Source of the DNA: CAVQOB01 sp963714325
GTDB lineage: Bacteria > Pseudomonadota > Alphaproteobacteria > Rhizobiales > Hyphomicrobiaceae
Length of the DNA stretch: 64,000 nucleotides
Assembly (NCBI GenBank): GCA_963714325.1
Contig: CAVQOB010000034.1
Coordinates: forward strand, 62,001-126,000
Reading direction: 5' to 3'
A program made the position numbers and the translations under genes. This document shows positions 8,752-16,948 of this stretch, piece after piece. A model generated the notes under the pieces. It did not search any database and was not told the origin of the DNA. It saw nothing but the letters and a program-made list of their open reading frames with translations. Within the stretch, counting starts at the first letter, position 1. Each line of letters begins with the position of its first letter.

Positions 8752-9720
8752 ATGCGCGCACGCTATTTCGCCGCCGCTACCTTGGCCTGCGGGCTGTTCT
8801 CCAGTGCTGCCGTCGCGCAGGACAAATGGCCATCACGCGCCGTCACCGTCATCGTCCCGTTCGCGGCGGGCGGCAATGCCGATGTGCTGGCGCGGATTTT
8901 TGCCGAACAACTCTCGACGAGGCTTGGCCAGCAATTCGTGATCGAGAACAAGGCCGGTGCCGGCGGCACGGTCGGCGTTGCGGCAACGGTCAAGGCGGCT
9001 CCCGATGGCTATACGCTGGGTGTCGCTACGGCGTCGGGCTATGCGACCAACCCCGTCATCATGAAAGATAAGCTTTCCTATAATCCCGAGAAGGACATCA
9101 TCTATCTCCACTTGATGGCGACGCAGCCCAACCTGCTGGTCGTGCATCCCTCGGTTCCAGCCAAAACGCTGGCCGAGTTCGTCGCTTGGTTGAAAGCCAA
9201 TCCGGATCAGGCCTACGCGACGTCGGGGATCGGATCGAGTCAGCATCTGTGCGGGGAGATGCTCATCCAGATGGCTGGGATCAAGATGAATGCGGTGGCC
9301 TATCGCGCGTCCAACCAGACGATGCAGGATCTCGTCGGCGGGCAGATCAAGATCGCCTGCGATAATTTCTCAACCGCATGGGAGCAGGTCAAGGGCAACA
9401 ACGTCCGTGCGCTCGCGGTGACCTCGCCGAAGCGCTATTCATTCGCGCCTGACGTGCCGACTTTCGCCGAGAGCTATCCGGGGTTCGAAGTGTTGGCGGC
9501 GTTCGGTTGGATCGCGCCGGCCGGAACGCCGAAGCCAATCGTCGACAAGGTGATCGAGGAATTGAATGCGATCGGCCGCGAACCCGACGTGCGCAAGCGC
9601 CTTGAAGGCTTGAGCGTCGAGGCGAGCGGGGTATCGGGCGAAGCCTTCGCAGAACTGGCGCGCAAGGAACGCGTGATGATCGCCCCGGTGGTTGAGAAGG
9701 CCGGGCTAAAGCCGCAGTGA
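8752..9720 (+). CDS. Bug/TctC-family tripartite tricarboxylate transporter substrate-binding protein
   Basis: A 322-residue periplasmic binding protein. It begins with a signal peptide ending AAVAQ before DKWPSR, followed by the family signature VTVIVPFAAGGNADVLAR, IENKAGAGGTVG and a C-terminal domain with LVGGQIK and VPTFAES. A clear Shine-Dalgarno GGAGG at 8741-8745 sets the ATG at 8752. Bug proteins bind small carboxylates. No TctA/TctB membrane genes are adjacent, as is common for orphan Bug genes. Confidence 0.92.
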   Translation: MRARYFAAATLACGLFSSAAVAQDKWPSRAVTVIVPFAAGGNADVLARIFAEQLSTRLGQQFVIENKAGAGGTVGVAATVKAAPDGYTLGVATASGYATNPVIMKDKLSYNPEKDIIYLHLMATQPNLLVVHPSVPAKTLAEFVAWLKANPDQAYATSGIGSSQHLCGEMLIQMAGIKMNAVAYRASNQTMQDLVGGQIKIACDNFSTAWEQVKGNNVRALAVTSPKRYSFAPDVPTFAESYPGFEVLAAFGWIAPAGTPKPIVDKVIEELNAIGREPDVRKRLEGLSVEASGVSGEAFAELARKERVMIAPVVEKAGLKPQ

Positions 9721-9868
9721 AGGGGAGCGGTGCTGCGAGGGCTAGCGTGAAATTTTCTATCCATGAGACTCCCGAGAGGGGATAGATTCGCTTCTATGAA
9801 GGCTCCCGTAGACAAATGTTGAAGATTTGGGGGCGGAAATCATCATCCAATGTCCAAGCGCTGATGTG

Positions 9869-10080
9869 GTGTGTTGAGCTGCTGCCGGTTTCACGGACAC
9901 GAAGTTTAGGTGTCATGATGAAACTGGAGGTGGCTTATGGGACGACGAAGTTTCAGTCGCGAGTTCAAGGTCGAGGCAGTTCGGCTGATCAGGGATCGCG
10001 GCGTGTCGGTTGCTCAGGCGACGCGTGATCTCGACGTGCATGGGAACACGCTCCGCAGTGGCTGATTGCCTCAAGGGGAG
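9869..10080 (+). mobile_element. Remnant of an IS3-family (IS407-like) element, 5' part of orfA
   Basis: The ATG at 9937 is preceded by AGGAGGT-like spacing and reads GRRSFSREFKVEAVRLIRDR then GVSVAQATRDLDVHGNTLR. This is the helix-turn-helix start of an IS3-family OrfA transposase. The frame breaks at about 10060 after LR with a stop, and no orfB follows. The stretch from about 9869 (CTGCTGCCGGTTTCACGGACAC) resembles the element's left end. Only about 200 bases survive, so it cannot move on its own. Confidence 0.75.
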
Positions 10081-10423
10081 ACGCCGCCATTTTACCACCC
10101 TTTGAACGGAGTATCGATCGTGTGGGGCTTGATGGAGAGACGCAGTGTAGCAGGTGTTGAGGCACCAAACCTACGACTGCAGCGAACCCCGCACACAGGA
10201 AATGCCGCATCCAGACTGCAAGACGTCACTGGCCGGCCGTTGGCCGCAATAACCGATTTGCGGATTGTGCCGTGCCTCGAAGGCGGTTTTTCAATTGATG
10301 AGTTCGCAGGTGGACGCGGCGCGATACGGCCTTGTGGCCTAATGCACCGATGCTGTGGTTCCGAACTTGGCGCAGTAGAACGGGTCATTATAGCGCAGGG
10401 GCGTGAGATCAATGGAGGATGCG

Positions 10424-11812
10424 ATGCCTCAAGACCTGAACGCAGCCGGTCGATCAGTCCCGCTGATCCCGCCGCGGATCACACCTCCGCTTGCACCGCT
10501 GCCGATGTGGCGGCTCATTCCCAATTTGCTCAGCAATCCGCTGCGGACGATCCCGCAAGCGGTCTACGAGGAGCCGAGTTTTGCCCCGCCGAGGCTTGAG
10601 GGGCGGGCGGTGTGGATCACCGATCCGGCACTCGTCGAACGCGTGCTGCTCAAAGAACAGGAAAAATTCCGCAAGACGGATGTCGAGCATCGCATCTTCG
10701 ATCCGATCATCGGTGGCGGGATCCTGACGGCCGATGGGCAGGACTGGCGCTGGCAACGCCGCGTGCTGGCGCCGCTGTTCCGGCCGAGCGAGTTGCTCGC
10801 CTTCGTGCCAGCCATCGCTGCCGCTGGCGAGCGGTTGTTGTCCGTTTGGCGGGCAGCCCCGAGGCTTACCCGCCGCATCGACGACGACATGACCGATATG
10901 ACCTTCGACGTGCTGACCGCCACTATCTTCGCCGGCTCCACACCGCAAGAAGATGCGATCCTCAAGCACGAGATTGGCCGCTATCTCGACCGGTCGAGTT
11001 GGGAACTCGCTTTTGGCTTGCTCGAGTTGCCGACGTCCCTGTGGCATCCTGCCAAGCGCGCGATGCGGCGATCAGCGGAGGCGCTGCGTCGCGCTACGCT
11101 CGGATTGATTGCTCGTGAACGCGCCAACAACTGGCGCAGCGGCGGCCTCGGCGCCAGACTTGGCGACGCGCAGGATCCGGAAACGGGTCTGGGCCTCAGC
11201 GACGATCTGATCGCCAGCAACCTCGCGACATTCGCCGCCGCCGGCCATGAGACGACTGCCAAGGCGCTGACCTGGACGCTTTATCTGCTCGCTCGGTCGC
11301 CGGACTGGCAGGCACGGGTGCGCGCCGAAATCACCGCCGTTGCAGGCCAAGCACCGATCAGCGCCGAACACATCGAACGGCTGGCGCTGACGCGACAAGT
11401 GCTGAGCGAGGCGATGCGGCTCTTTCCCCCCGTTCCCGTCATCACGCGCGCGACGCGCGAGGCGATGCAGCTCGGCTCGCATGCGCTTGGCGCGCCGGCG
11501 CTGGTTGTCATGCCGATCTATGTCATCCATCGTCATCGCAAGCTGTGGGAGCGCGCCGACGAATTCGATCCCGATCGCTTCGCGCCGGAGCGCGAGAAGG
11601 CTTATCTGCGGACGCAATTCATGCCGTTCGGATTTGGGCCACGCGTGTGCATCGGCATGAGCTTCGCGATGATCGAGGCGTTGGTGCTGTTGGCGACATT
11701 GGTGCGGTCAGCAGAATTTTCTTGCGATGGAAACTATGCGCCTGAGCCCGTGTCGCGCGTGACGTTGCGACCTAAAGGCGGCATGACGCTCGGTGTCTCG
11801 CTGCATGCGTGA
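10424..11812 (+). CDS. Cytochrome P450
   Basis: A 462-residue soluble P450. The oxygen-binding I helix reads AAAGHETTAKALTW, the K helix ExxR is EAMR (preceded by VLS), and the heme-binding loop is FGFGPRVCIGMSFA with the Cys thiolate ligand. The N-terminal LPMWRLIPNLLSNPL resembles CYP102/CYP4-like class B enzymes. Start ATG at 10424 has GGAGG six bases upstream; an upstream in-frame ATG at 10412 lacks this. No ferredoxin or reductase gene is adjacent. Substrate is unknown. Confidence 0.92.
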   Translation: MPQDLNAAGRSVPLIPPRITPPLAPLPMWRLIPNLLSNPLRTIPQAVYEEPSFAPPRLEGRAVWITDPALVERVLLKEQEKFRKTDVEHRIFDPIIGGGILTADGQDWRWQRRVLAPLFRPSELLAFVPAIAAAGERLLSVWRAAPRLTRRIDDDMTDMTFDVLTATIFAGSTPQEDAILKHEIGRYLDRSSWELAFGLLELPTSLWHPAKRAMRRSAEALRRATLGLIARERANNWRSGGLGARLGDAQDPETGLGLSDDLIASNLATFAAAGHETTAKALTWTLYLLARSPDWQARVRAEITAVAGQAPISAEHIERLALTRQVLSEAMRLFPPVPVITRATREAMQLGSHALGAPALVVMPIYVIHRHRKLWERADEFDPDRFAPEREKAYLRTQFMPFGFGPRVCIGMSFAMIEALVLLATLVRSAEFSCDGNYAPEPVSRVTLRPKGGMTLGVSLHA

Positions 11813-11933
11813 ATTGTGATTGCGATGTTCGTTGTGCATCGCGCGCGACACACACATCACGTGCTTTCGTCTTGTCTCCTGCAGTGCAATTCACTAGATG
11901 ATGCACATAGCAGTTAGCAAAGGAGTTCCAGTC

Positions 11934-12119
11934 ATGGCGAAAGCCGCACGCAAGATCGCCCGCAAGTCGGTGCGTAAAGTCGAGACGCAGAAGAAGAAAG
12001 CGCGCCGTGCCATTCCACGCAAAAAAGCAACGCGCATCCAAGGCAGCACCATCGGTGCGCGCACGCGGTTGAAGAAAATGGCCGGCAAGGCGCGCGCCAA
12101 GAAGGCCGCGAAGAAGTAA
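11934..12119 (+). CDS. Lys/Ala/Arg-rich basic 61-residue protein (histone H1-like composition)
   Basis: A 61-residue protein dominated by Lys, Arg and Ala with repeated AKK/ARK triplets, ending AKKAAKK. The ATG at 11934 has AAAGGAG eight bases upstream, and a strong hairpin terminator follows the stop, so this is very likely a real expressed gene. Its composition resembles bacterial histone H1-like or nucleic-acid-binding tails, but no defined family motif is present, and binding to DNA or RNA is only inferred. Confidence 0.78.
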   Translation: MAKAARKIARKSVRKVETQKKKARRAIPRKKATRIQGSTIGARTRLKKMAGKARAKKAAKK

Positions 12120-12143
12120 GTCGCGCGCTTATTATGAATTCTG

Positions 12144-12183
12144 AGGCCGGCAGCGCAACTGCGCCGCCGGCCTTGTTATTTTC
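12144..12183 (+). terminator. Rho-independent terminator after the Lys-rich gene
   Basis: AGGCCGGC (12144-12151) pairs with GCCGGCCT (12166-12173), with an inner GCGC/GCGC stem, followed by a T-rich run (TTGTTATTTT). It ends transcription of the Lys-rich protein gene and lies between converging genes. Confidence 0.85.
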
Positions 12184-12204
12184 AGATGAGGTTCTGGTGT
12201 GTCG

Positions 12205-12711
12205 TCAGCGCGGCAACGGCAAGCCGCGCGTGTAGTGATGCGCGATGATGCCAGAGCCAGCAACGGCGCAGTCCATCACCTCGCCGCTTTTTCGAAAGCC
12301 GCGCGCCTTGTAAAAATCGATCGCCTTGGTGTTCCTCGGCTCGACCGCGAGCGAGACGATTTTGCATTCGGGAAAATGCGCGAGCGTCGCTGCGAGCAAG
12401 CGCTGACCGATGCCGAGCCCTTGATAAGCAGGCCGCACATAGAGCCGTTGCAGCGCGACAGATTCAGCGTTTGTTCGCGTCGCCGAGGCGGTTGCGACAA
12501 TTCGCCCTTCCCAGGTTCCGACCATCAACGCCGCAGGGCCGAGTGCCATTTGTTTCTCGAGATTAGCGATGGCGTGCCAGTCATCGGTAAACGCTGTCAC
12601 TTTCTCGACGCCATAGATCGCGTCATAGGTCGCATGCCAGGTCTCGACCAGCACCGCGCGGACCCGTTCGAGGTCGCTCGTCGTGGCCGGCCGTGTCGCG
12701 ATCCAGGGCAT
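12205..12711 (-). CDS. GNAT-family N-acetyltransferase
   Basis: A 168-residue GNAT enzyme with beta4/alpha3 acetyl-CoA loop VRPAYQGLGIGQRLLA and the later NTKAIDFYKARGFRKSGE segment typical of motif B. The N-terminal half (IATRPATTSDLERVRAVLV) is the usual first strand and helix. Acceptor substrate is unknown. It converges on the Lys-rich gene and lies 24 bases downstream of the Uma2 gene on the same strand. Confidence 0.9.
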   Translation of the reverse strand: MPWIATRPATTSDLERVRAVLVETWHATYDAIYGVEKVTAFTDDWHAIANLEKQMALGPAALMVGTWEGRIVATASATRTNAESVALQRLYVRPAYQGLGIGQRLLAATLAHFPECKIVSLAVEPRNTKAIDFYKARGFRKSGEVMDCAVAGSGIIAHHYTRGLPLPR

Positions 12712-12735
12712 GCGAGGGCGCTACTCAAAGTTCCG

Positions 12736-13317
12736 TCAGGCGGCAGATTTCGGGGCGCCGAAAACGTCAGCGATCGCGATCGTCAGGCCGGGTGGTTCAA
12801 GTGTGATTTCACCATCCGAGATGACACGCGTCTCGATCACGCCAGCCCATGCGCACCTGTGATGCGTTAATGCCCGGGCCTCCCACTCAAGGATCAGATA
12901 GTGCTGAACGCTTGCGAGTTCGCAATAGCGCTTGAGCTTGGTCGTCGCATCACGCAGCGCCGTCGACGGCGACGGCGACGGCACTTCGACGACATTCACC
13001 GGATTGTTGATTTCGAGCGCGGTATCGTCGGGCTCAGGCAGCGGGGCGACCAGTGCATCGGGCTCGAAGGCAGTCCGCGGCCCGATGCGAACGGTCGGGC
13101 CTTCCGGTGCCGCGAAAAACGGCACGCCTGCCCGCTCGATCGCGAGCCTCAGCGCATCGAAGACAGCATACTTATTCTTGGCATGCCCCCACTGCTGCGA
13201 CTGCTGCATGATCACCGCTCCATCCAGCAGCTCAAACCTCCTGGCTTCCTTGGGCTGGGTCACCGACCAGGCCAGGAATTCGTCGACGGTCATTCGATCG
13301 GGCAAGTCGAGGTTCAT
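12736..13317 (-). CDS. Uma2-family (DUF820) endonuclease-like protein
   Basis: A 193-residue protein of the Uma2 group, which has a PD-(D/E)XK nuclease fold. Visible landmarks: MTVDEFLAW, RRFELLDGAVIM, TAFEPDALVAP (acidic metal ligand) and NVVEVPSPSPSTALRDATTK with K...YCELASVQHYLIL. The ATG at 13317 was chosen; the in-frame extension upstream lacks similarity. Function of Uma2 proteins is poorly known. Confidence 0.85.
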   Translation of the reverse strand: MNLDLPDRMTVDEFLAWSVTQPKEARRFELLDGAVIMQQSQQWGHAKNKYAVFDALRLAIERAGVPFFAAPEGPTVRIGPRTAFEPDALVAPLPEPDDTALEINNPVNVVEVPSPSPSTALRDATTKLKRYCELASVQHYLILEWEARALTHHRCAWAGVIETRVISDGEITLEPPGLTIAIADVFGAPKSAA

Positions 13318-13511
13318 GGCTGGCAGTCTAACACGGGCGATACGCACGGCAAGATTGGACGCCAAACTTCTGGGCGCTAAACGGCCATGTCGCATTGCAG
13401 GCCGCGATTGTGCGACTTGCAAAGCTCGGTTATGAGAAATGACGGATTTGCCCTGGGCATTCGACGAGTGACCCGCAACCAACCTGCAATGACTTTGAGG
13501 AGTTTGATGCG

Positions 13512-14210
13512 ATGAACAAGGTCTTCCCCAACGCCAAGGCGGCGCTGGCCGACATCGTCAAGGACGGGCAGACTGTCGCCGTCGGCGGCTTCGGTCTCTG
13601 CGGTATTCCCGAAGCCTTGATCGCCGCGCTCCGGGACTCAGGCGTCAAGAACCTCACCGCGATCTCGAACAACGCAGGCGTCGACGGCTTCGGGCTCGGC
13701 CTGCTGTTGGAGACACGCCAGATCAAGAAGATGATCTCGTCCTACGTCGGCGAGAACAAGGAGTTCGAACGGCAGTATTTGGCTGGAGAGCTGGCGCTCG
13801 ATTTCACGCCACAGGGTACGCTTGCTGAGAAGCTGCGCGCAGGCGGCGCCGGTATCCCCGCCTTCTACACCAAGACCGGCTACGGCACGATCGTCGCTGA
13901 CGGCAAGCCGGTCGCCGAGTTCGATGGCCAGAAGTACATCCTCGAACGCTCGCTGACCGCCGACATCGCGCTGGTGAAGGCGTGGAAAGGCGACAAGTCC
14001 GGCAACCTCGTCTACCGGATGACTGCCCGCAACTTCAATCCGAACGTCGCCACCGCCGGCCGGATCACGGTCGCTGAGGTCGAGCATCTCGTCGAAGTCG
14101 GCGAACTCGATGCCGATTTGATCCACACCCCCGGCATCTTCGTGCAGCGCATCGTGCACAATCCCTCGCCGGAAAAGCGCATCGAGCAACGGACGGTGCG
14201 GAAGGGGTAA
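13512..14210 (+). CDS. scoA: 3-oxoacid CoA-transferase subunit A
   Basis: A 232-residue alpha subunit of succinyl-CoA:3-ketoacid CoA-transferase. It carries AVGGFGLCGIPEALI near residues 23-37 (CoA-binding glycine loop), NNAGVDGFGLG, and YVGENKEFERQYLAGEL. The partner subunit B follows after 137 bases. The enzyme activates acetoacetate with succinyl-CoA for ketone-body/PHB-derived carbon use, and could feed a thiolase such as the one at 7.4-8.6 kb. ScoA is favoured over PcaI by the N-terminal NKVFPNAKAAL pattern. Confidence 0.92.
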   Translation: MNKVFPNAKAALADIVKDGQTVAVGGFGLCGIPEALIAALRDSGVKNLTAISNNAGVDGFGLGLLLETRQIKKMISSYVGENKEFERQYLAGELALDFTPQGTLAEKLRAGGAGIPAFYTKTGYGTIVADGKPVAEFDGQKYILERSLTADIALVKAWKGDKSGNLVYRMTARNFNPNVATAGRITVAEVEHLVEVGELDADLIHTPGIFVQRIVHNPSPEKRIEQRTVRKG

Positions 14211-14213
14211 GAG

Positions 14214-14327
14214 GTGAGGTGGTGAGTGGTCAGTGTTGAGTGGTGGAAGTCACCAGCATTGCCCCACACCGAACCACACGACGCCCAATTCGGATCAAGC
14301 GACAACTCTTCACCACTCACCACTCAC
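14214..14327. repeat. Inverted repeat between scoA and scoB
   Basis: GTGAGGTGGTGAGTGGT at 14214-14230 is complementary to ACCACTCACCACTCAC at 14312-14327 apart from one bulged base, enclosing about 80 bases. It would fold the scoA-scoB mRNA spacer into one long stem, bringing the two cistrons together. The spacer itself encodes nothing I can recognise. Confidence 0.7.
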
Positions 14328-14347
14328 TAAATGCCGAGGAGACACCC

Positions 14348-14986
14348 ATGGCCTGGACACGCGAACAGATGGCAGAGCGCGCGGCGAAGGAATTGCGCGA
14401 TGGATTTTACGTCAACCTCGGCATTGGTTTGCCGACGCTGGTTGCGAACTACATCCCGGACGGCGTCAACGTCATGTTGCAATCGGAAAATGGGTTGCTC
14501 GGCATAGGCCCGTTCCCGATGGAGAACGAGGTTGATCCGGATCTGATCAACGCCGGCAAGCAAACGGTGACGACGCTTAAGGGTTCGAGCTTCTTCTCCT
14601 CCGCCGACAGCTTTGCGATGATCCGCGGCGGGCACATCAATCTCGCCATCCTCGGCGCCATGCAGGTGTCGGAACACGGCGATCTAGCCAACTGGATGAT
14701 CCCCGGCAAAATGGTCAAAGGCATGGGCGGCGCTATGGACCTCGTCGCTGGCGTCGAGCGCGTTGTCGTGGTCATGGAGCACACCGCGAAGAAGAAGGAC
14801 GGCGGCATCGACAAGAAAATCCTGCCGAAATGCACGTTGCCGCTGACCGGCGTCGGCGTCGTCAATCTGATCATCACCGATCTCGCCGTCATGGAGACTG
14901 GCAAGACTGGGCTGAAGCTCCTCGAACTCGCGCCCGGCGTCAGCCGCGCCGACCTCGACGCCATGACCGGCGTGGCGGTGCATTAG
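14348..14986 (+). CDS. scoB: 3-oxoacid CoA-transferase subunit B
   Basis: A 212-residue beta subunit with NLGIGLPTL near the N-terminus and the catalytic-glutamate motif QSENGLLGIGP, where Glu forms the enzyme-CoA thioester, followed by FFSSADSFAMIRGGH and HGDLANWMIPGK. The ATG at 14348 follows a GAGGAGAC Shine-Dalgarno. In-frame ORF upstream covers the inverted repeat spacer and is not coding. Confidence 0.93.
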   Translation: MAWTREQMAERAAKELRDGFYVNLGIGLPTLVANYIPDGVNVMLQSENGLLGIGPFPMENEVDPDLINAGKQTVTTLKGSSFFSSADSFAMIRGGHINLAILGAMQVSEHGDLANWMIPGKMVKGMGGAMDLVAGVERVVVVMEHTAKKKDGGIDKKILPKCTLPLTGVGVVNLIITDLAVMETGKTGLKLLELAPGVSRADLDAMTGVAVH

Positions 14987-15128
14987 AGTGCTTGCCGCGG
15001 AAATACTTGCCCTCGGACTTGACCCGCGGGTGTGAGCGGCATTCCCGATCCGAAGCACGACAAAACGAAAACGCTGTTCCGTGGCCGTACGGTCGCTGGC
15101 GCTTGGTACCGTCGTTCGCAACGTCTCG

Positions 15129-15167
15129 GTCATAGCCGCGAACCTTCGCGGCCATGACGGCTTTTTT
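15129..15167 (+). terminator. Rho-independent terminator downstream of scoAB
   Basis: GTCAT...GCCGCGAA (from 15129) pairs with TTCGCGGC...ATGAC (to 15158), followed by CGGCTTTTTT. Its sequence also resembles one arm of the repeat family at 37.2, 43.6 and 60.4 kb, so it may derive from such an element. Confidence 0.75.
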
Positions 15168-15212
15168 GGCTTACCGCGGGCATCAAAACTTAGTTGCGGC
15201 GCATGGTGAGCA

Positions 15213-15617
15213 TTAGGTGTCATGTGGAACCAATGTTACGGCGTCGACTGACAGTGCTGCGACCAGATTCAAACAGGCCAACACGACCACCAGCCCGAGG
15301 CGAACCGCGCGGATGACCGCCTGCAGGCGTGTTGACGCGGCGAGTTTGCGTTTGGCGTTTTCAACATGGAAGTTCACGGTTTTTCGGGAAATGACGAGGA
15401 TGTTGGCGATCTCCCAATCGGACTTTCCTTCGGCGATCCAGGCGAGGACTTCGGTTTCACGTTCGCTGAGGTCCTTGTCGGGCGACGTGGAGAGAGGGAG
15501 CGGCGGCAGGGCGAACGGGCTGGCGGGGACGATGAGTGCGGTGCTGACATGGGTGGGGCAATCGAGGCTTTCTTCTGAGATGAACGATGGGGCTTCCGAG
15601 ATGAACGAAGGGGGCAT
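15213..15617 (-). CDS. Small LuxR-type HTH regulator with C-terminal hydrophobic segment
   Basis: About 134 residues. A full LuxR/GerE helix-turn-helix is present: LSERETEVLAWIAEGKSDWE then ISRKTVNFHVENAKRKL. The usual N-terminal signal-binding or receiver domain is absent and is replaced by a short Ser/Pro-rich leader with a near-duplicated PSFISEAPSFISE. After the HTH a hydrophobic stretch (LGLVVVLACLNLVAAL) could be a membrane segment. The ATG at 15617 has AGAGG upstream. The autoinducer-domain core is missing, so this is either a truncated gene or a member of a minimal HTH class. DNA binding is supported; the signal is unknown. Confidence 0.8.
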   Translation of the reverse strand: MPPSFISEAPSFISEESLDCPTHVSTALIVPASPFALPPLPLSTSPDKDLSERETEVLAWIAEGKSDWEIANILVISRKTVNFHVENAKRKLAASTRLQAVIRAVRLGLVVVLACLNLVAALSVDAVTLVPHDT

Positions 15618-15767
15618 TCGGTAACCTCTGGGACGTTGAGGTGCGATTGATAGTCTCACAACCTAGGCGAGAAATCATCTAAAACACGGAGACATCGTAA
15701 ATATTGGTTGCATTTGAACAAAATACAACTTGCGCAATTTTTGTTGCGCAAGTTGAGGCCTGCCTCA

Positions 15768-16823
15768 TCAGGCCTTGGGTGGTGGTGTCTGCCGGCTGAA
15801 CAGTTCGACAACGATGTCGCGGACGCGGATCGGGCGCGCCTCGATGAAGGGGAGTGGGCGGATCAGATCGAGGGCGGCGACGCCGACGCGGGCGGTGAGT
15901 GCGCCATTAAAGGCGCCTTCGCCGAGGCGCGAGGACAACCGGCGAACCAGATCCTGGCCGATGAACTGGCCGAGCAGATCGTCGGTCAAGGCGACGCCGC
16001 CGGTCGCGACCAGATGCGTGACGACCATGCGGGTCAGGCGAAACAAGCCGACGATGCCGGGGCGGCCGCCATAGAGCGTTGCGATGCGGCGCAACAGACG
16101 CATGTTCTCGACCAGCACGAAACTGACAGCGATCAGCATCATCGGTGACAGCGCGGTGACGGTGGCGACACGCTTGGCGGAGGCCATGATCTGGCGGCGG
16201 ACGGTGCCATCGATCTCGCTGAGGATTTCGCGATCGGCGAGGGCAAAACGGCTGCCGGGATCGTGGATGTCGCTGGCGTGTTCGTCGAAGCGCTTGAGGC
16301 GCCAGGCGAGTTCGGGCCGGCCGGTGTAGAGCGCGCGCAAGCGGTCACAGGCGCGTCGTTCGCTCTTGGCGTCGCGGCTGGCTATTGCCGCGGTGATGTC
16401 GCCGCGCAGGCGATTGAGGCGGCCAAGGCGCGAGAAGCCGATGACTTCACGGAGTACGATCATCAGAAGCGCGAGCATGGCGATCGCGATCAGGCCCTTG
16501 AGCGTCCAGCCGACCCAATCATCGCGATCGAAGCCAATCGAGACGAAGCGATAGATCCACAGGGATGCCGCCAACGACATGGCGGCGCCGAGCGCGGACA
16601 AAAGCAGCGCCCCCCAGCGGAAGCCGCGTTCGAGATCGAGGCGTGCGATGACCGATTGCCGCGACGGTCCGGCGGTAGCGTCGGACGATGGTGCTGCGTC
16701 GATGGCATCAACGGGTAGCGGTCTTGCTTCGGTGATGGCGATGTCAGGATCGTCGAGCGAAAAGATGCGCGGGCGCCGTGCCGTCGTCTTGCCGTCTGAA
16801 TTGTCATCGCTGTCGCGCGTCAT
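15768..16823 (-). CDS. YcjF-like inner-membrane protein (DUF697 / TIGR01620 family)
   Basis: About 351 residues. It starts with RRPRIFSLDDPD, typical of YcjF, then two membrane segments (WGALLLSALGAAMSLAASLW and LKGLIAIAMLALLMIVLREV) and a DUF697 C-terminal domain (MMLIAVSFVLVENMRLL). ATG at 16823 has GGGAGA upstream. An earlier ATG at 16952 overlaps the previous gene, but the 43 codons between have low G/C at third positions and look non-coding. It follows the YcjX-like gene, forming the conserved ycjX-ycjF pair seen in other proteobacteria (stress-associated). Confidence 0.85.
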   Translation of the reverse strand: MTRDSDDNSDGKTTARRPRIFSLDDPDIAITEARPLPVDAIDAAPSSDATAGPSRQSVIARLDLERGFRWGALLLSALGAAMSLAASLWIYRFVSIGFDRDDWVGWTLKGLIAIAMLALLMIVLREVIGFSRLGRLNRLRGDITAAIASRDAKSERRACDRLRALYTGRPELAWRLKRFDEHASDIHDPGSRFALADREILSEIDGTVRRQIMASAKRVATVTALSPMMLIAVSFVLVENMRLLRRIATLYGGRPGIVGLFRLTRMVVTHLVATGGVALTDDLLGQFIGQDLVRRLSSRLGEGAFNGALTARVGVAALDLIRPLPFIEARPIRVRDIVVELFSRQTPPPKA

Positions 16824-16948
16824 GATCGCGAGGTCTCCCAGGATCGAATTCAGATCTGATGAAGTCAGATCAACATGAGATATAGATTCTGTTGTTTTCC
16901 GTATTGTCTTCGACGAACCGGTCTCCACGTCGTCGACAAATGCTCTTG

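Noticed and set aside
10066..10599. Plus-strand ORF overlapping the P450 start
   Set aside because: No motif and Cys/Arg-rich; overlaps the P450 in another frame.
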